From NCBI GenBank assembly GCA_018136815.1, contig CM030931.1, positions 62,001 to 126,000 of the forward strand: a stretch of DNA of 64,000 nucleotides. The letters run 5' to 3'. This stretch comes from Isochrysis galbana (taxonomy: Eukaryota > Haptophyta > Isochrysidales > Isochrysidaceae). The position numbers and the translations under genes are program-made. Shown in pieces: positions 59,497 to 64,000 of this stretch. Position 1 is the stretch's first letter. Each line of letters starts with the position of its first letter. The notes beneath the pieces were generated by a model. That model saw only the letters and a program-made list of their open reading frames with translations, was not told where the DNA came from and ran no database searches.

Positions 59497-59702
59497 AAAA
59501 AAAATCTTCTTAAAATTCCCCGCTACGTGTGCGGCGTGAGGCAGTGTGCTAGTGTACCTCCCTACTACCCGACCTTAACCCCTAACAACCCCCTTCCCCT
59601 TTCCCAGTTCCCTCATTTTCGGAGAAGCTGGTTCCGGGGAGGCCGCGCGCGCTGCTTCGGCCAGGAGTTGGAGAGAAGGGGGCGGGAGACTGTGGTTCGT
59701 CC
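59497..59702 (+). repeat. LINE 5' leader segment
   Basis: A tract, TCTTCTTAAAATTCCCCGC, and the following 190 bases match the complement of 43670-43873, the leader of the LINE ORF1 element. Confidence 0.75.
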
Positions 59703-59795
59703 TATGTGTCGGTGTTGGCTCAGGTTATCCTCACTTAAATCTCTTAGGCTCCTCTTTAATAAACGCTGTGATTCCGACTAAGAGGTTAAGCTACT

Positions 59796-61331
59796 TTAGG
59801 TGATGTGTCGTAGGTCCAGACCTCTTGCCGCTTGTAGGAGGTCCTCCGATGTTCCTATGTTGAAATCCTTGTCCACCGTGTACAGCGGGCTTACCATCTT
59901 CTTAATATGTTTGTTGCTCGGGGCGTGTAACCCCATATTCTCTCGTTGTTTTTTTAGCCTCTGAAAGAAACCGACTTTCGCCGTCACTAGCAGGTGGTAT
60001 CTCGTAAGTGTCGCTCTTAAAATCGACTTAACGGACCTGCCGTCCGAGTTGCCATACTGGATGTTGTAGAAGTCGGTTAGGATGTACCTCCACGCCAGGA
60101 TACCTAAGTATCCTGAGGAGGGGTGCGGTCTATCCACCTGATAACAGAAAAGACGTTGGGCTGTTTCGGATCCCGGCCTAAGGCTAATCCCCAGAAGTCC
60201 TTCTATGAATTCAAAGACGGGCTCCGTCGCGATACATGAGGCCAGGTGAGTGGAACTCTCAGGGGCTATGCCGCAAAAGCGGCATGTTGGATCGTCAGCA
60301 AAACGGTTCGCCGTAGCTATCCTTCTATGTAGGACATGTTTGAAATGCAAATAAGAGTCTCTAGGCGTTAAAAAGTTGTATTTATACAATTGCGATACTA
60401 CTTGTTTCCACTTTCCCGAGAGGACCGGTAGCCTTTTTTCCCATCTTAGCGTGGATTTTTGTGCTTTTGTTTTCCTCAATGCGAGGAACGCTTTAGTCAA
60501 GACCCTGACACTTACATCCTCTAGCGTTGTATGCGTGCCTTTTAGCGTGTATTCTTGGGGTATCGGATACGCCGTTTCCGCCGGGCCGTCGTACGCTCGT
60601 CCCCACTTCAGCGGAGTGTATAGCTCGTCGGGCAATAGTTGCGGGCTGATCCGCTCGTGGATGTGGGGCTCTCCCATAACGTTGAGCTGGACTTTGTGGT
60701 AGTCGCCCCTTGGGCGCAGATAAAAGTTATGGTCTTTGTCGACTAGAATGTCGCCTAAATCGTGTGCGTCCGGATCTTCTTGGGGGACTAACTCTTGCTC
60801 CTCCGGAGCCTGGGGCGGGGGCTTCGCTTGTTTTCTGAGAAGGTCTATATAGTCGAATGTGGTATTTACTAGTCTTGATCTAGTCCATTCAGATATCTTT
60901 TCCCACGACTTAAGAAAGGGGCCTACCGATATGTAATTTCCTCTATGGCGCATCCAGCGTTCTCCGTCCGGCAAGTAAGCCGCGCATTCCTCTGTAGTGT
61001 ATATGTCCCCTATACCCGGGTTAATAGTATTATGTACGATAACTGTCTGTAGAGACTCCCATTTCGACCTATGTGAATAGTGAATCGCCGGAGGTTTGTG
61101 GAAAAGGTCGTGCCATATCGGGGAGCCCTGAGTTCCTTCCCGTGTGAATTCTTCCCTAAGGAAATTAATCCGTCTAAAATTCTCAAGCGCATGCTTCCAA
61201 AAGGCCGGGAGCGTGTTATTACCGCGAATGCTAGCCGTGAGACTCTTCGAGTCGACCTTCGAAAAGACTGCCGATCGCCCTAAGGGGGTGCGGCTGAACC
61301 ATTGATCTAAGACTGTTTTCCATTCCGCCAT
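59796..61331 (-). CDS. LINE ORF2 C-terminal portion
   Basis: 511 codons from ATG; the frame is open 15 further codons upstream to the insertion border. No endonuclease or RT catalytic motif remains. The C-terminal half holds LTPRDSYLHFKHVLHRRIAT followed by CRFCG...ESSTHLASC, a CCHC zinc-finger pattern seen after the RT of many LINE ORF2 proteins, then a helical tail. The zinc finger binds nucleic acid in known LINEs. The fragment cannot act alone. A short duplicate of the zinc-finger region is at 48731-48864. Confidence 0.75.
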   Translation of the reverse strand: MAEWKTVLDQWFSRTPLGRSAVFSKVDSKSLTASIRGNNTLPAFWKHALENFRRINFLREEFTREGTQGSPIWHDLFHKPPAIHYSHRSKWESLQTVIVHNTINPGIGDIYTTEECAAYLPDGERWMRHRGNYISVGPFLKSWEKISEWTRSRLVNTTFDYIDLLRKQAKPPPQAPEEQELVPQEDPDAHDLGDILVDKDHNFYLRPRGDYHKVQLNVMGEPHIHERISPQLLPDELYTPLKWGRAYDGPAETAYPIPQEYTLKGTHTTLEDVSVRVLTKAFLALRKTKAQKSTLRWEKRLPVLSGKWKQVVSQLYKYNFLTPRDSYLHFKHVLHRRIATANRFADDPTCRFCGIAPESSTHLASCIATEPVFEFIEGLLGISLRPGSETAQRLFCYQVDRPHPSSGYLGILAWRYILTDFYNIQYGNSDGRSVKSILRATLTRYHLLVTAKVGFFQRLKKQRENMGLHAPSNKHIKKMVSPLYTVDKDFNIGTSEDLLQAARGLDLRHIT

Positions 61332-61379
61332 GGACGGGTTGAGGTACCGGATTATCCATATCGCTTGAACCGACTTTGT

Positions 61380-61574
61380 TTATTTAGGTTCTGACGGACT
61401 GGAGGTTACGGATGGAACAGGAGGAACCGGGATGTGACGGAGTGACGGAAGGTAGTAGGCGGCGGAAGGCACGGCCTTTTGGGCATTGGCGGGTGGGACG
61501 GGCTGACCATCTTCCATGGTTGGAAGATGGATGGCGGGTAGTGGCGAGGGCGAGCGCGAGGACGGAGCGGACAT
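61380..61574 (-). pseudogene. gag-like ORF start, interrupted
   Basis: 64 codons starting MSAPSSRSPSPLPAIHLP, like the 36565-37425 ORF. The stop codon is supplied by the 17-bp repeat at the LINE border, so the protein is cut by the insertion. Confidence 0.55.
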
Positions 61575-62261
61575 AGCGGACAGCGAGTGTGAGTGGGTGA
61601 GTGAGTGGATTTGGTTGGTGTTGTAAGATTGCTTGTTACGACGGAGCGAGAGTGAGAGCGAGAACGAGGGAGCGAGGAGCGACTGGGGCGAGGGACGAGG
61701 GCGACAGAGGCCGACAGGATACCATGAATCCGACTAGTCCGACAACAATCCGAGACACGCACACTCGACTTTCACCCAACATTCCTCCACACTAACGTAT
61801 CTTTCCCCACTCGGGCGGGGAAGACACAGAAGGAATGAAACAAGGAAGAGAAAAAGCCGACAAGAGAGCGACGATGCGACGGAAGAGCCGACGGCGAACG
61901 GCGGTTACCGCGAACGAGTAGGTAGAAAGTAAGGAGGGAATCTACGTGCGTAAACCGAAAGGGGCGAGAGGGTAGGCTTCGCGCGGGGGAAAAAGTCCGC
62001 AGCGGCGAACACCTACGACGAGCGAGAGCGAGAGCAGGCGCGGGGGAAAGACAGCAAGGAGGGACCAAAGGCGGAGCAAGGCCCAAGGTGCAAATGAGCG
62101 AAACAGGAGCGAGACAGGCCACAAAGGGGCGCGACGGCAAGGAGCGAGGGGTGAGTTACGAGTGAAGAGTTCTACAAATTACTAGTAAAACTCCGCGGCA
62201 ACAAGGTCGATTGAGCACAAAGACAAAGACGCAAGGTCAGAAGTCGATCGCGGATGCGACA
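61389..62261 (-). mobile_element. Second-family retroelement 5' region with gag-like start
   Basis: Starts TGTCGCATCCGCGATCGAC at 62261 and shares the leader block with the 38-kb copy (cctccacactaacgtatc near 61785 and tctccacactaacgtatcc near 37615). The LINE insertion at 61386 interrupts it. Confidence 0.6.
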
Positions 62262-62845
62262 GGTTCACTGGTTCCGCAAGCTTGGAAGGTGAAGCCTCCA
62301 CCTGTGTGGGGTTCTCAGCTGCCGACTTGTACCTCCAGCTCGTCGACTCTGGAGAAAGCATCTGTCGCATTCGCTAGCCTCTGCAGCTCTCCCTCCACAA
62401 CGCGATCGACGCACAGGACGTACAACTCTTGCTGGGAGGGGAGGTGGGGCTCAGGGGTCGAATCCTCGTCGGTCTCTTCCCCCCCAGGGATGCTGCCAGC
62501 CTCGCCGAAGCCTTCTGGGTCATACCCTGTGCTATGCAGGGCCCTCGTGAGCCCCAGAGCCAGCCACACCCCAGCGGCGGCCACGCCCGCCACCCGTCGC
62601 TTTCGTGTAATACCGGGGGTGGGCCCTCTCATCCGCGGACCACGGTAACCGCCGTTCCTACTCGTTCGCGGTAATGCACCCATACTGTAGCACCAAGGCC
62701 CATGGGTACTATGCGTCCCTTCTACTACACAACTCCCGACACGTATCCCTCTACTCTCGTAATAGTGAAGAAGCCGCTGCTTGATCTCTCTATGGATAAA
62801 GTAGTGAGGCCCTGCGGTCAGTGTAAATACTTTCCGCGTATTGAG
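62262..62845. other. Possible minus-strand coding remnant
   Basis: A minus frame stopping at 62315 reads RVAGVAAAGVWLALGLTRAL (membrane-like), then an acidic stretch and QQELYVLCVDRVVEGELQRL, which looks protein-like. Upstream it runs into purine repeats, so only a last exon could be real. No family recognised. Confidence 0.3.
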
Positions 62846-63640
62846 GGGGAGAGAGGGGGGGGGGGAGGGGGGAGAGAGAGGGGAAAGAAGGGGAGAAAGG
62901 GGAAAAGGGGGGGGGGGGGGGGAGGGGGGGGAGGGGGGGGGAAGGGAAAGGGGAAAGGAGAATAATAAAGTGGAGAGATGGGAAAGGGGAGAGAGGGGTG
63001 GGGGGGGGGGGGGAGGGGGACAAGGGGAAGAAGGGGGGGAAAGGGGAAAGAAGGGGAAAAGGGGGCTTTCCGCGTATTGAGCGAGAGAGAGGGGAAAGGG
63101 GGAAAGGGGGGGGGAGGGAAGGGGAAAGAAGGAGAATGGAGGGGAGATGGGAAAGAGGAAGGGGGGGTCCTTCCGCGTGTATGGAGGGAGAGAGAGAGGG
63201 GGAGAAGGGGGGGGGGGGGGGAATGAGAAGGGGGGGGGACAACCCGCGCCGATGGCGATGGCTATTTCGGGAGCGGACAGCGAGGGGGGGGGGGGGGGCT
63301 GGAGCGAGGGAGAGAGGGAGGGAGAAGAGGGGAAGAGAGAGAGGGAGAGGGGGGGGAGAGAGAGAGAGAAAGAGAGAGAGGGATAGAAAGAGAAAGAGAG
63401 AGAGAGAAGCGGCCCTCTCCCCCCCCCCCCTCTCTCTCCTTTCTCCTTTCCCTCTCTTCTCTCTCTTCTCCCCCCCCCCCCCCCCGCGCGCCGCCGCCCA
63501 CGCGAGCGAGCCAAGCCCCCCCCCCCCCCCCCCCCCCCCCTTTCCTCCCCTCTCCACGCGCCCACTCTCACCCACTCTCCCCCCCCTCCCCTTCCCCTTC
63601 TTCCTCCCCCCCCCCCCCCCCCGCCCCCCCTCGCCCCCCA
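62846..63640 (+). repeat. G/A-rich then C/T-rich low-complexity tract
   Basis: G/A tract with a ctttccgcgtattgag-like motif at 62827, 63065 and 63168 (roughly 100-240 bp apart), changing to C/T-rich at about 63410-63640, just upstream of the glutamate synthase exon. Long ORFs on both strands are artefacts. Confidence 0.92.
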
Positions 63641-63648
63641 CCCCCTCA

Positions 63649-63915
63649 ATGCCTCCCCTCCCCCGCCCCCACGCCTCTCCCCTCCTCCGCTCCCTCCGCT
63701 TCTCCTCAAGCCAAGTTCCCCGGCGCGACGGCTCCCTCGGCCCTCTCACCAAGCTCCGGGGCTTCCTCGAGTACGAGCGCCAGCCAGAGCCCTACAGGCC
63801 CCCCACAGAGCGGCTGAGAGATTACGGAGAGATCAACCGCACCCACCCACACCCTCCAGAGGAGACCAAGAGGCAGGCGGCGCGATGCATGGACTGTGGC
63901 ACTCCGTTCTGTCAG
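63649..63915 (+). CDS. gltD: Glutamate synthase small-subunit-type protein, first exon
   Basis: In the known family the small subunit (or C-terminal half of fused NADH enzymes) passes electrons from NAD(P)H through FAD and Fe-S clusters to glutamate formation. Exon 1 has 89 codons. Residues 1-29 are Pro/Arg/Ser-rich and could be an organelle presequence. Then come GFLEYERQPEPYRPPTERLR and RQAARCMDCGTPFCQ, the N-terminal cysteine motif of the GltD family that helps hold an Fe-S cluster. The exon ends CAG|GTCAGC, a good splice donor, exactly where the family continues with SGCPLGN. The rest lies beyond the window. A start so close to the motif suggests a separate small subunit and not a fused enzyme, although a related dehydrogenase with the same domain is possible. 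Confidence 0.75.
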
Positions 63916-64000
63916 GTCAGCGCCGCCCCCCACGCCACTCGCGCCGCACTTCCACACACAGCGACATCAGAGTCCGCGGCTTCCACCACCCCTCCCTCCC
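63916..64000 (+). other. Start of the intron after the glutamate synthase exon
   Basis: Begins GTCAGC; noncoding to the window edge. Confidence 0.6.

Larger units (their letters stand above)
59480..61386. mobile_element. Rearranged LINE insertion between 17-bp direct repeats
   Basis: The repeat CCGACTTTGTTTATTTA occurs at 59480-59496 and 61370-61386 and may be a target-site duplication. Inside are a plus-strand LINE 5' segment (59497 to about 59702) and a minus-strand ORF2 C-terminal half (61369 to 59796). Confidence 0.65.

Noticed and set aside
59480..61386. Twin-priming (5' inversion) as explanation of the LINE
   Set aside because: The inverted piece is not at the expected end relative to ORF2 orientation.
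62315..63752. Long minus-strand ORFs (464 and 320 codons) rich in Pro, Ser and Gly
   Set aside because: They are translations of purine or C/T repeats; open frames there follow from composition.

Overview
The window is eukaryotic nuclear DNA, probably from a GC-rich unicellular alga or other protist. The signs are an intron-split mitochondrial pyruvate dehydrogenase E2 fragment with GT/AG borders, a glutamate synthase exon with a presequence-like N-terminus, LTR and non-LTR retrotransposons, a hAT transposase, and secreted and LRR proteins without bacterial operon structure. Four runs of exactly 100 N (5499, 19610, 34581, 57071) are scaffold gaps. I cannot name the species.

Positions 1-34.2 kb are almost entirely one Ty3/gypsy-type (chromodomain) LTR retrotransposon family in three copies. 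Copy A (1-5498, minus) runs off the left edge. Copy B (7215-18402, plus) is decayed and mosaic. Copy C (19712-33980, plus) is near complete, with two nearly identical 1.4-kb LTRs. Order in copy C: a gag whose start codon lies inside the LTR; an ATGA overlap into a 90-codon Cys/His ORF; an amber codon; then a very long frame with a Ser/Glu/Pro-rich linker, a captured phage-type cytosine-methyltransferase-like domain (PPC and VENP motifs), aspartic protease, reverse transcriptase, RNase H, integrase and chromodomain. A 340-bp tandem duplication splits this frame in copy C. The methyltransferase-bearing chromovirus with its unusual coding layout is the main discovery candidate.

Positions 34.2-45.2 kb are an accessory patchwork: a small unknown protein family, GA microsatellites, a roughly 490-bp MITE whose end resembles a hAT element at 44 kb, an AT-rich island, pieces of a second retroelement family that starts TGTCGCAT, a secreted repeat protein broken by a 91-bp duplication, a LINE ORF1 and a hAT transposase remnant.

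Positions 45.2-58.7 kb hold inverted paralogs of a tail-anchored TPR-like protein next to C/G-rich flanks, a chimeric LINE fragment, a tandem array of seven long hairpins, an LRR protein between 150-bp direct repeats and beside a divergent partner gene, and the 5' exons of a truncated PDH-E2 gene. Positions 58.7-64 kb hold more retroelement pieces, including a LINE ORF2 C-terminus between 17-bp direct repeats, long G/A and C tracts, and the first exon of a glutamate synthase small-subunit-type gene.
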